Shown: piece after piece, positions 47,155 to 58,260 of the stretch
How positions within the stretch are numbered: position 1 is the stretch's first letter
How the letters are laid out: every line of letters begins with the position of its first letter
Assembly (NCBI GenBank): GCA_021464245.1
Contig: JADCRB010000029.1
Span: 1-64,000 of the forward strand
Reading direction: 5' to 3'
Length of the DNA stretch: 64,000 nucleotides
From: Carallia brachiata
Lineage: Eukaryota > Streptophyta > Magnoliopsida > Malpighiales > Rhizophoraceae
Translations under genes and position numbers: made by a program
The notes under the pieces: generated by a model
What the model saw: the letters and a program-made list of their open reading frames with translations, nothing else
What the model was told of the DNA's origin: nothing
Databases searched by the model: none

Positions 47155-49575
47155 GCCGCATAGATCCAGGCATTTTAACAACAAATGCTCACAAACAGAG
47201 CTGGAAATTGCAACGAGCCGGCCTGCAGTGGCCTAGGCCTCGGTGGTCTTAAATCGGGGACGATTAGAGTTTGGAGGTGGAGGGAAAGTTTTGGGCGGAT
47301 CCAAAATCTACTGGGCATAGGCACCTGTTCTGGTGGCATCTTGGGCGGCAAAATAGGGACATGATATGTGGTCCAAGACCACTATGATTCACCCTTCCAC
47401 AAGGACCTACAACAAGCAAAGTAAATAGAATATATGCGGTTCAGAGACACTATGGTGATTAGGATTTCAATTTTATTTGAAATATATTAAGGTTTAATTT
47501 TGGAAAGAGAGTGCGTGAGATTCATGGAAAAAGTAGAACTACTCACAGTATGTAACTCATGACCTAATAAAAAAAAAAAAAAAAATCTACGGCCCCAATA
47601 TATATGTTAGGAGAATTTTTTTTTTTTGGGAACAACAATAAATGTTGGGAGACGGAGAAAGGAATTCGAGAAATTTAACCACCACTTCACTACGCAAATT
47701 TGGTTTATTGGTGATTTAACGCGCTGCCTACTAATTCTTTATGCTTTGTGGGGAGAATGCTATTTATGGTTTGATGCATGAAGTGTGCTAATTGGAAAAG
47801 CAACTAAAAAATCGGTTTTTTTATAAACGACTTTGATTGAGCCATATAATGTACAACTCCATGTTTCATGTTGCCCGACTATATGTTGGTTTTAATTCCT
47901 CCAAACCCTAAGAAGATATGTTAGCAGCTTAATTAAGTGAGTTTCTTGTGTCTGGGAGCTTCAAGTGGAACTCTGCTATAAACACACACGCACAAAGACA
48001 CAAGCCACCAAGCGGATTTTAAATTTAAGACACTCATCTAACCAACTTAATAACACTATCCACTTCTTTACTCACCAGAGTCCATTGAAAGCCGTTTGTG
48101 ACGCTGTCACTGCCGCTTCTGCCGACGGCCGCTGAATCTTCGGGATGGATTTTTGTGGAATTATTTTGGGATAGGTGTTAGGGCTCGTTTGGATGATGTA
48201 TTTTAGGATATGTGCTGCTTTGTTGTGGTTGTATTTTGTGTTGTCTGTAGGTAGTTTAAAATAGTGAGAATCGTTGCGGGATGTACGTAGTTAATTTTCG
48301 TCATAAGTTGCAACTGTATCCGAACGATATGGATCTGTTTGATACCTCAATTTTAGGTAGGTCATACTTGGAATTTGTCAAAACAAATTTTGAGTCTCAT
48401 TAGTTAATGGTCATGTTGACCTGGTTGAGTGTAAGCCACTGTGGCAGCCTTATACTTTTATTTTGTGCAGGTCTTTCCGATATTTTCACATCAGATCTAT
48501 GTATAGATTTAAAATTAATTAATGCAATGTTTATGTGGGAACAAAAAAAAAAAAAAAGATATTACGGAAGGTCCCCCACGATCTCAATTGACATATAACC
48601 TAATTGCAGTGACGCGAAACTACTCTGAGAATGACAATATTTGTTTTCCTGCCGTCCTCCCGCAGTATGCTTAATACCCCAGTAAGTAGTAGTAACAAAT
48701 GTTATGGTTCAAGCTCTATTGGCTCTCGGGGATGATAAGAATTAAGAAAATAATATTTACCCATATTTGGATCTCATTATAGACCCCAAAATCGCAGAAA
48801 AACAAAAGAGGATATTGTCTATAATCACGTTATGTATGCGTTTTGTGCTCGAATTTTCATGCCCAGAATCGTGATCATTTGTACATTGAGGAGAGACCCC
48901 ATTTGCAATCTGCAAGCCGGAAAATGTGTGTACGCCTAAAACAATCCGTGAAATATATATGTAATAATTGATTGGTTGATTCGGTAAATCAATCGACGGT
49001 TAATAGTTATAACTAAAATAAATATATTTTTAATCAGTTTTTTATTATTAATATTAATTATCAGTTTTATAAAATAATTATGTTTTTTCTTATGAGACTC
49101 TTTGCGAGCTGCCAATTGAATCCCCATTTTTCTCTTTTTTTTTATTCTCTCGATTATAGTGATAAATTATGTAGAAATAAGTATTATTAAGTTCTTCACA
49201 ACTATAAGGTAGTCTATAGTCATTTGTCGGCGTCAAAAAAACTATTGTTGGTCTTCATGCGAAGTGCAGGTGACTGGCGGTCCCACTAATCAGATGGGGG
49301 CTGGCATTTGGCAGTGGAATGGGAGTTTTGGTGGGCCCTTGTCCACGCCGAGCACGGTTAGTCAGTGGTGCAGCTCATCGTCTGAAGTTTCGGCGAGACG
49401 CGTGGCACAATGTTAGCCGTTGCGGATTGAAAAGAAACGGCCGCGCGTGAAATAGAAGAAAATGAACAGCTGAGTTTTGACTCACGGGCAACCGCGTTAA
49501 AAGAAAGACGAATTCAAAGGAATATGGGTCCCCCAAAAATATCCCAGAGCTTTCGCTTCATCTTTACGCTTGTCT
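47155..49575. repeat. segmental duplication, copy B
   Basis: Diverged copy of 41160-43135 in the same orientation, offset ~6.0-6.4 kb. The reading frame open in copy A has an early TAG and several indels here. Copy B carries its own extra DNA: ~48100-49230 between the CACCAGAGTCCATT block and the CATGCGAAGTGCA block, and a poly(T) micro-insertion at 47604-47652. The homology ends near 49575 after AATTCAAAG-ATATGGGTCCC. Confidence 0.75.
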
Positions 49576-49794
49576 CTGTGTGTGTCCGTTCTCTCGTCAA
49601 TTTTATTTTTATTTTTCTTCAAGGCAGTGGGCGCACAATTATATTGTTATTCTCCTCTTTTCTATGTATTACTAATTGAGCGGCACAATGTCCTACTCCG
49701 TTCAATTCACCCATCCGGATTTGTTAGGATGGCACCAGTACTTTGAATTTTGGCTCTCAAAATCTCCACAATTGCAAGAATTTACGCTTTCTTT

Positions 49795-50005
49795 GGGAAC
49801 GGAAGGAAAAGAAAAAAAAATATTTGTTATTTATTTTTATTTATTTATTTTTTATCAATGTAAATAATTAATTTTTATTTTTCCTCTCATAAATTATTAT
49901 TCATTTTTTTCTCACAACTTTCTAATCATTATTTTTTATTAATCATAATATCATCATTAATATACCATTTTTTATTCATTTTCTTTCAATCCAAACACAC
50001 GGTAG
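49795..50005. mobile_element. MITE remnant, same family as 34102-34343
   Basis: The body phrases CTCTCATAAATTATTATTCA, CTCACAACTTTCTAATCATT and CATAATATCATCATTAATAT, and the end TCAATCCAAACACACGG, match the related AT-rich MITEs. The left end appears truncated or diverged, and borders are approximate. Confidence 0.4.
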
Positions 50006-50261
50006 AGTTTTCTTTATAAAAAAAAAAAACCTTGTTGGGAGCAATTGTAGTAGTGTATGAGCACATAATAACTTAAATTGTTAAACTATTAAAAATATTG
50101 AATTTAAAAAATAAAAAATAGATAAATTATCAGAGATCGTTTGATTAACTACATATTTTATTAAACGTGTTCACGTAACACTACTCTTTATTTATTGGAG
50201 TACTTCACTTTGTGCAGGAACTTCAAATCGATTTCATCATCTTTTTTAACAACTGGCAAGC

Positions 50262-51048
50262 TGTAAACGTGTTTTGTTTATTTCAAAAAAAAAAAAGTTT
50301 GGCAGCCACCAACCTTGAATTTAAGGTTGGTAGCTGCCGCCAACCTTAAATTCAATATTAGTGGCAGGTGGGGAAGGCTTATAAATTGGCCTCTCCCCAA
50401 ATCAAATAAAAGGCAAGGAGTAAAAAAAAAAGAAAAAGCAAAACACAGAGAGAGCAGAAAGAAAAGAAAAAAAAAATTAAAAGTTTCTCAAAAATTTTTT
50501 TTTCGTACTCTGTGATATATTTTCCAAACCTTTTGAGGAAGATATCCCAGGTACAAAGTCAAAAAAATTTTTTTTTTTACTGCAGCCGTTTTTAAGTGTA
50601 TTTTTGGTTTATACTCTCCGATCGTATCAGATCCGAATCTGTGAAAGTGTAGAACTAAAAATATCAAAATATTATAAATCCGACTGAGATCAAATCTCAT
50701 ACGGCCCTCAGCTAAGTCCAGGCAGCTCATCCGTGAATAAGTCCCTTCGACTATCGGTGAAATTAAGTCAGATCGGCTCAGATCAGATCTCTGCGGTTCT
50801 TAACCGTAGTCTAAACGTCCAAATCAGATCCAGTTTCAATCTGCCCAGTTCAAGCTAAAGCTGTAGAAAATTATTTCTGTCAAGATCAAGTTCGTGCAGT
50901 CCTGGACGGAGTCAAAAAAAAGAACACTAATCGGAGGAATTACGAAGAGCGACCCCATGTAAATTTTCTTTTATTTTAAATTTTTATTTTTAATTTATTT
51001 TTGTATTTTTGAGTCTAACTGTTATAAGCTCGAAATTTACCCGTTACA
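50262..51048 (+). repeat. 5' LTR of the Tat element
   Basis: 787 bp, TG...CA ends. A near-perfect palindrome (CCAACCTTGAATTTAAGGTT) lies ~45 bp from the start, and a TATA box (TATAAAT) at 50380-50386 is followed by CTCTCCCC. It aligns along its whole length with 60295-61047; the main difference is ~40 bp after the palindrome that the 3' LTR lacks. Confidence 0.9.
50380..50386 (+). promoter_or_regulatory. LTR TATA box
   Basis: TATAAAT about 120 bp into the 5' LTR, conserved at 60391-60397 in the 3' LTR and as TATAAATA at 62223-62230 in the solo LTR. Probable Pol II promoter of the element. Confidence 0.6.
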
Positions 51049-51300
51049 AATTTTTGATACGTTCGATGAGACCTCTTCTCCTCCCATCTCTTGTTCCTTA
51101 AAAAAAAAAGGAAAAAAGAAGCAGTGAAAAAGAAAAGAGAAAAAAAAAAGGAAAAAAGGCAAAAGAGCCGAGAAAAGAAGAAAAAAGAGAGAAAAAGAAA
51201 AAGAAAAAGAAAAAGAGAAAAAGACAAAACAGAGAAAAAGACAAAAAAAGTAAAAAAAAGCAAAAAAAAATGTTTTTTTAACAAGTATCCAGTACATCAA

Positions 51301-52925
51301 ATGACACAAAAAAGGAGTACAATTGCTGCCACAAAAAAGAAGACAACTGCTCCACTGTCTGCATCAACTACCTTACCGGGGTACGCAGGTGCAGAAACTC
51401 GCAGACAGACACAATTTCTTGCCGTCCAAACCTGACAAAGTATCGAAACGGAGAGTCCACAGCTGCACAACAACAGGATTTCTCCCCTGACTCTCTTGCT
51501 GCATGGAGGAGTCGATCACCCATCCCGATCGAAGTTGGGGGCAACACGACAAAGCCCGCTCAACAGAATCCAACTCATTCTGTAGAGATCCACATAGAGG
51601 AATTAGAAGAGTTTTCTCCTCCAGTCTTTCGCGGAACCTCATCTGTTGTCGTCATGATGACTAACACAACCAGTACAGAAGAAAGACTTTCAGAATTGGA
51701 GAACAAGATTTTGCAGCTGATCAGAGTCGTAGAGGAAAAGGATCAACAGATCGCCGCTTTCAAAGGAAAGGCCCCGATCAAAATTGATCTCGAGATCCAC
51801 GAGGAGCAACCATATCCACCCGGTTTCACTCCAGAAGCCACACCAGCAGACGTCTTCACTGCAGGAAAGCGACCAAGTAGTTCTACACAGCTGCCACCCT
51901 CAAATTCTGTAGCTTCGCTATCTGTTCAACAATTGCAGGAAATGATAGCTAATACGATCCGCCTGCAACAAGCTACATCCTTCCAAGGATCACAGATGTA
52001 TGTCAAACTGTACACCAGATAGATCGAAAATCTCAACATGCCTTTAGGCTACCAGCCGCCCAAATTTCAACAATTCGACGGTCGAGGCGATCCTAAACAG
52101 TATATCGCCCACTTCGTTGAAACTTGCAACAACGCAGGGACTTACGGAGATCTCTTGGTGAAGCAGTTTTTCCGTTCACCTGGTTCATAAATCTTGAACC
52201 AGAATCGATCGACAGTTGGGAACAGCTACAACGAGAGTTTCTCAACAGATTTTTCATTACTCGAAGGACGGTAAGTATGATGGAGCTTACCAGCACCAAA
52301 CAAAGGAAAGGAGAACCTGTTGTCGAATACATCAACAGATGGCGTGCTCTCAGCTTAGACTGCAAAGATTGCCTGACGGAGACTTCTGCCGTAGAAATGT
52401 GCATCCAGGGAATGCATTGGGAGCTGTTATACATTCTGCAGGGCGTCAAACCCTGAACCTTCGAAGAACTAGTACCCGCGCACATGATATGAAAATAAGC
52501 ATCTAGACTTCCGGAGGCACGGTTCCCATCTAGTTGGACCAGCAAGGGGGCAGAAGGGAAATTAAGAAACCCAACAGTTCCAGAAAAGGAAAAGAAATGA
52601 TGACTGTTGAAGCCGCACCAGTAAAAGTGGGAGCCAAAGTTAAGGTAAATCCTCCGACTCAAATAACTCAGCCAAAACAACAGGAAAGCCGGAAGGTGAC
52701 ATTGCGAGAGTTGGAGTAGAAGTAGTATCCATTCCCTGACTCAGACGTCCCCGACATTCTTGAACAACTCTTGGAGGCGAAGCTGATCGAACTCCCAGAG
52801 TGCAAGTAGCCCAATGAAAAGGATCGAGTCAGTGATCCAAGATTCTGCAAATATCACCGCATAGTAAGTCATCCAACCGAGAAGTGTTTCGTCCTGAAAG
52901 AGCTAATCATGAAGCTCAAGAGTCA
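51301..52925 (+). pseudogene. gag remnant of the Tat element
   Basis: Gag-like coding sequence in several frames. A possible start (MTQKRSTIAATKKK) at 51301 breaks near 51435. A frame open from ~51440 runs through ATG ATG at 51654 (ERLSELENKILQLIRVVEEK, a coiled-coil-like stretch) to a TAG at 52020. The retrotransposon gag core (SWEQLQREFLNRFF, EPVVEYINRWRALSLDC) lies at 52124-52456 in a different frame. A Cys/His motif (CKYHRIVSHPTEKCFVLKEL) follows at about 52846-52910. At least three stops or shifts interrupt it. The Lys-rich frame at 51091-51300 is a low-complexity leader, not gag. Confidence 0.75.
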
Positions 52926-53229
52926 GAATAAAATCATTTTAGACCAGGAAGGCATACCCTCAGCAAACCAAACCACCATCACTTCAAAACCATCAGAAGA
53001 GGTGACACACTGTAAGGAGGAGCCGCTCGACAATAAAAAGTCGATAACAGAGAAGGTATATGAAGCTCCCCAAACCCTTATCGCTAACCCTCAGCTGTTT
53101 ACAGCTTTGCAATCAACAGAAGTGTGGCAAAATCAAGTCAGCAATACTCTTCAGACCTCAGCTGGATCTCGACCATCAAGTAATTCCAGCTCGGTGGAGC
53201 ATCAGGCGACCCAAAATCACTTCGGATGT

Positions 53230-53700
53230 TAGCTCCGCTATCTCATTTTCAGATGAGGATCTCCTGTTGGGGTCCAAAACCCACAATCGGCCATTGTATG
53301 TATCGAGTTATGTGAGAGAACAGAAGGTCCAACGTATTCTGATCGACGATGACTCGACAGTCAATATTATCCCAAAATCCACCATAAAGGAGCTCGACAT
53401 TGGCATTGATGAATTATCAAACAGCCGCTTGATGATTCATGGTTTAATCAAGGGGGACAGAAAGTAATTGAGATAATTCGCTTGGAGTTAACTATCGGTA
53501 ATCTCACTTCTAGCACTCTATTTCATGTGATCGATGCACGTAGCACGTATAAAATGTTACTAGGACGACCGTGGATTCATGGAAATGAAGTTGTGCTCTC
53601 AAGCCTGCATCAGTGCTTCAAGTACTACAAGGATGGCTTTCAAAAGGTCAAAGCGGACTTAAAGCCGTTTGATGATACTGAATCACATTTGGCGAATGCA
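53230..53700 (+). pseudogene. aspartic protease remnant of the Tat element
   Basis: LIDDDSTVNIIPKSTIKEL at ~53340-53395 corresponds to the retroviral-type protease active site. The usual Asp-Gly-Ser appears as Asp-Asp-Ser, a loss of the conserved glycine. A stop at 53465 is followed in another frame by ELTIGNLTSSTLFHVIDA and KMLLGRPWIHGNE, the family's C-terminal protease landmark. The linker to RT continues to 54420, where the MITE is inserted. Confidence 0.7.
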
Positions 53701-54424
53701 CTCTTTTACACCGACACAGACAATCCGGAGATTATTCCATCAAAAGCTACTTGGACTGGGGGCATCCACAAAAAGGGAAAAATTGTCGAAGAACCTGCCA
53801 ATGCTCAACCTCAGACTTCGACAAATGAAAAGCTGCCACAACTTGCTGAATTTCGTTTGAAAGATGTTACATCTTCAAGTTCCACTCTAGTCCTACGCTA
53901 TGTGCCAAAGTCACGACGCCCAGAAGGTCAAACCCCTTTCTCTTATTGTATTGATCCTAAACAGCAGCAAAGACACAGCCAACCCAAGACAAAAAAACTG
54001 CACAACCTGAAGGAGACTTACACTCTACCGATACCAAAAATTGAGCCGATTTTGTCCTCAAAACCATTAAAAGGCTTCGTCAAACCACACGCGGGGGCAG
54101 TCGAAGGTGACTCACTTCCAGAAAGAAGAACACACGAAGGATTTTGATCCTAATGCATACAAGCTTTTGGCCAAGGCAGGCTATGACTTCTCAAACCCGA
54201 GCACAATGGGTACACTGCCATCTACAAGTGATGCCATTACTCAAACTTCAATGTCCCAACCTGGCTTAGGCTATCAGGAGAAGTCATTTGTGCGGATCAC
54301 GCTAAAGAGCCGAAGCCGAGCAGCTGATGCACGTGCCATCACCACCAAACAAAACAAATTTATCCAGTCAAACAAAGAAGATGAAGTCAGGGGCTCTACA
54401 TTTCATGTCACAATTAGTGAGGAG

Positions 54425-54951
54425 TAGAGGTGTCAAAAAGTGACCCGACCCGATAACCCGTTTGAATCCATCCGAAAAAATTGGGTCAGGAACCCGATTT
54501 TTCAACCCGAATCCAAAAATGACCCAACCCGAAAATGACCCGAAAATTTTGGATTGGATCCGGATTGGATCCGGGTCACCCGTTGGTTTAAGAAAAAGAC
54601 AAAATAGTGAAAATTTTTTTGACTTTTACCTTTGACTTATCTTTTGTAAATATTTAATTAGTACTATTTTCGTAAAATATAGATATATATGACGCAAAAA
54701 TTAAATTTAAACATTTAATTCATTATAGAAATGAGTTTTAAATTTAATTGAAATGTTTTATTTTAGTAAAAAATGACTTAAAAAAATAATGGTTCAGTGC
54801 GAATTCGACCCGAATCCAACCCGAATCTGAAACGACCCAACCTGAACCCGAATCGAATGTAACGTGACCTGAAAGTAACCCAACCGAAAATGACCCGAAC
54901 CCGAAACGACCCAACCCGAACCCAACCCAACCCGACTTTTTGACACCTCTA
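54425..54951. mobile_element. hAT-like MITE nested in the Tat element
   Basis: Perfect terminal inverted repeats TAGAGGTGTCAAAAAGT / ACTTTTTGACACCTCTA and an exact 8-bp target duplication GTGAGGAG (54417-54424 and 54952-54959), the hallmark of hAT elements. The 527-bp body has subterminal GACCCGA / AACCCGA repeats in opposite orientation at the two ends and an AT-rich core, with no transposase. It splits the protease-RT linker (Ser-Glu-Glu codons are duplicated). It inserted after the retrotransposon. Confidence 0.9.
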
Positions 54952-55132
54952 GTGAGGAGGCTGAGTCCGACTCATCAGACGGCGAAGTAAAGGAGGCTCT
55001 CATGGAACTTGAACATGGTGGAAGGAGGTCAATCTTGGTTCTCCGGAAGATCCCTGACCTACATTTGTAAGCGCTTTACTTACTGCAGAAGAAGAGTAAG
55101 AATATGTTCAGGTATTAAGTCAATACAAGAAA

Positions 55133-56000
55133 GTGTTCGCATGGAGTTACAAAGAAATGCCTGGACTTGACCCGAAGATTGCGGTGCATCGTCTAGCAGT
55201 AAAGAGGGGTGTTCGTTTTGTCAAACAGCCACAACGACGGTTCTACCTAGAACTCATTTCACAAATTGAGGAGGAGGTTAACAAGCTGATCAATGCTGAC
55301 TTCATCCGAGAGGTCACCTACCCAACATGGATTGCCAACATAGTCCCGGTAAGAAAGAAGAATGGACAGTTAAGGGTATGCATTGATTTTCGAGATCTTA
55401 ACAGGGCCTGTCCGAAAGATGACTTTCCGTTGCCCATAAGGGAGATCACAGTCGATGCAACAACGAGTCACGAAGCATTGCCTTTCATGGATGGTTCTTC
55501 AGGCTATAAACAAATTAGAATGGCACCAGAAGATGAGGAGTTGACAGCATTCCGCACCCCGAAAGGTATATACTGCTACAAAGTTATGCCGTTAGGATTA
55601 AAAAATGCTGGCGCCACTTATCAACGTGCTATGCAAAAAATTTTTGATGACATGCTGTACAAGATTGTAGAATGTTATATTGATTACTTAGTAGTAAAGA
55701 CTAAGAAGCGCAAAGACCACTTCGAGGATCTCAAGACGGTGTTTGAAAGACTTCGCAGGCATCAACTTAAAATGAACCCTCTCAAATGTGCATTCGGTGT
55801 CACATCAAGAAAGTTTCTTGGGTTCGTGGTGCACTATCATGGAATCGAAGTTGATCAGTCAAAGGTTGAGGCAATTCAAAAGATGCCTGAACCTAAAAAC
55901 CTGCACGAGCTGCGAAGTTTACAAGGAAAGCTGGCCTACATTCACCGTTTTTTTTTCCAACTTAACTGGGAGATGTCAACCTTTCCATCGGTTGATGAAG
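55133..56000 (+). pseudogene. reverse transcriptase of the Tat element, active site changed
   Basis: Long open RT frame with PTWIANIVPVRKKNGQLRVC, IDFRDLNRACPKDDFPLP, FMDGSSGYKQIRM and MPLGLKNAGATYQRAMQKIF, all in order. The catalytic YxDD box reads Tyr-Ile-Asp-Tyr (codons 55676-55687): the second aspartate has become tyrosine by a single base change (GAC to TAC at 55685). The thumb region follows (NPLKCAFGVTSRKFLGFVV), and the frame shifts near 55950. Confidence 0.9.
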
Positions 56001-56512
56001 AAGGATGTCAACTTCGAGTGGGACGAAGCCTGCAACAAAGCCTTCGAGAGTATAAAGAAGTATCTTTCCAATCCACTAGTCCTAGGTGCTCCAATTCAAG
56101 GAAAGTCGTTGATTCTCTACATTACAGCGCAGGAAAGATCTTTGGGAGCCCTGCTTGCACAGGAAAATGAGCAGGGAAAGTAAGTTGCCATGTATTACTT
56201 AAGCAGAACATTAAAACGGTCTGGAGTAGAACACTAAACGGTCTGAAGCTGAGCAGGGAAAGGAAGTTGACATGTCTAGCACTGTTCTTTGCCATTGATA
56301 AACTGAGGCACTATATGCAAGTTCACACGGTACGTATCATTGTTAGAGCTGATCCTGTTAAATATATCTTATCTAGACCAATCTTGTTAGGACGACTTGT
56401 CAAGTGGGTAGTAATCCTACAGAGCTACGACATTGTCTACGTGCCTCAAAAAGCAATCAAAGGACAAGCTCTACTAGACTTCCTTGCAGATCACCCTGTC
56501 CCATCTGAGTGA
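56000..56512 (+). pseudogene. first RNase H of the Tat element
   Basis: FEWDEACNKAFESIKKYLSN and LYITAQERSLGALLAQENE lie in the frame ending at 56183. LALFFAIDKLRHYMQV and GRLVKWVVILQSYDI follow in another frame (56267-56512). Between them is a scrambled ~80-bp local duplication: GAGCAGGGAAAG-AAGTTG occurs at 56169 and again at 56251, and AAACGGTCTG twice in between. This duplication carries stops. Confidence 0.75.
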
Positions 56513-56559
56513 AAGTTCACAGACGATCTTCCTGATGAAGAGGTCTTTTACATTGAGAC

Positions 56560-56945
56560 ACTGCCACCATGGACGATATTCTTTGATGGTGCAGCAAGAC
56601 GTGATGGTGCTGGTGCCAGCATAGTGTTTGTCACTCCTCAACGACAAATACTACCATATGTTATCATTCTCGGTGAGTTATGTTCAAATAATATTGCTGA
56701 ATACCAGACTTTAATCATTGGTCTTCAAATGGCTGTCGATATGAAGATTCCAACTATAGAAATCCATGGAGATTCTCAGCTTGTCATCAACCAACTTACA
56801 GGGTTGTATGAAGTGAAGAAAGAGGACCTTGCGCATTACCATCAACGTGCTCGACAGCTAATTGATGAATTTGAAAGCATCACCTTGGAGCATGTGCCTT
56901 GACGAGAAAACGCTTAGGCAGACGCGTTGGCTAAATTGACCACCT
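56560..56945 (+). pseudogene. second, archaeal-type RNase H of the Tat element
   Basis: IFFDGAARRDGAGASIVFV, NNIAEYQTLIIGLQMAVDM, IEIHGDSQLVINQLTGLYEV and, after an in-frame TGA at 56900, ADALAKL. The Asp / Glu / Asp / Asp catalytic set typical of this RNase H class can be seen. A second RNase H between the first one and integrase is diagnostic of the Tat lineage. Only the single stop and one shift damage it. Confidence 0.85.
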
Positions 56946-57099
56946 CTCTTGCAAAATCAGAAATCCAAACTACAGTTATTGCCGTGTATCAGAAATGGAT
57001 AGTGCCACAGAGGGATGATGAAGAAACTACAGTAGCCAACACTGTATCTGTACGTCTCGCGGAGGACGAGGATTGACGCCAACCAATCATTGACTATCT

Positions 57100-58260
57100 A
57101 CAGCACGGGAAGCTGCCCGAAGATCGTTGTCATAAGACAGAAATTCAATGACGAGCTCCACGCTTCATATATCTCTAGGATGCTCTGTATCGAAGGTCTT
57201 TTCATGAAGTTTTGCTTCGCTGCCTAGGCAATGAAGAGGCAAAACAGGCTCTCACCAAAGCACATTCTGGTGTTTGTGGCGGATATCAATCAAGGCCTAA
57301 GTTGCACTTTCAGCTCTGAAAGATAGGATACTACAGGCCAACCATGGTACGTGATTCCATTGAGTTTGCTAAAACTTGTCAAGCTTGTCAATTTCATACC
57401 AATTACATACATCAACCACCGGAACCACTGCATCCAACTGTCTCATCCTGGCCCTTTGAAGCTTGGGGTCTCGACTTAGTGGGGCCCTTGCCAAAGTCAT
57501 CCTTAGGTCACGTTTACATCCTCGCAGCAACAGATTACTTCTCAAAATGAGCCAAAACTATTCCACTTAGAGAGGCAAAGAATGAGCATGTTGCCAATTT
57601 CATCCGAACTCAGCTGATCTATCGCTATGGAGTCCCTCGATTCATCATTACTGATAATGGCAAGCAGTTTTACAACAGTTTGATCGACAAATTCTGTGAG
57701 AAGTTCAAGTTCAAGCAGTACAAGTCATCCATGTACAATGCCCCGGCTAATGGCTTGACTGAAGCATTCAACACAGAATTCTGGAGGCATTATGGGCGTA
57801 TCGTACAACTTACCGGACTCCAACACAGATGACGCCATACTCACTTGTCTACGGTGTCGAAGCAATACTGCCTTTAGAAACACAGATTTGATCTCTCCGC
57901 ATGGCTGTTCTGGAAGGACTCACAGGGGAGGAGAATGCTCGCCTACGTCTGGATGAGTTAGAAGCCCTTGATGAAAGGAGGCTCAAGGTACAACAGCAAC
58001 TTGAGTGCTACCAAGCCTGGCTCACCAACACGTTCAACCGCAAGGTCTGCCCTCGATCTTTTCAAGTTGGAGACCTTGTTCTTGCAGTACGACGGCCCAT
58101 CAACATGAAGCATCGGCCTGATGACAACCTTACTTCCAAATCGGATGAGTCATACTTAGTGCATGAGGCCTATACTCAAAACGCTTACATACTATCATAC
58201 CAAAAATTTGTCCGAATTGGTCCAATCAATGGTAAATTGTTGAAACAGTATTATGTGTAA
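57100..58260 (+). pseudogene. integrase of the Tat element, deleted and broken
   Basis: A zinc-binding HHCC region with KAHSGVCGG and TCQACQ (57259-57395), then the catalytic core: WGLDLVGPLPKSS (first Asp), FIITDNGKQFYN (second Asp) and NGLTEAFN (Glu). Right after this the sequence jumps to [20 protein letters not shown] in another frame; roughly 25 residues expected between them are missing, so an internal deletion is likely. The C-terminal domain continues at 57901-58260 to a stop (RSFQVGDLVLAVRR). Several in-frame stops occur. Confidence 0.8.

Noticed and set aside
51049..51075. tRNA primer-binding site just after the 5' LTR
   Set aside because: The sequence there does not match any primer complement I can recognise with confidence.
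51015..51435. Lys-rich (plus) and Phe/Leu-rich (minus) open frames after the 5' LTR
   Set aside because: They are produced by A/G-rich low-complexity leader sequence; only the last ~45 codons of the plus frame could belong to gag.
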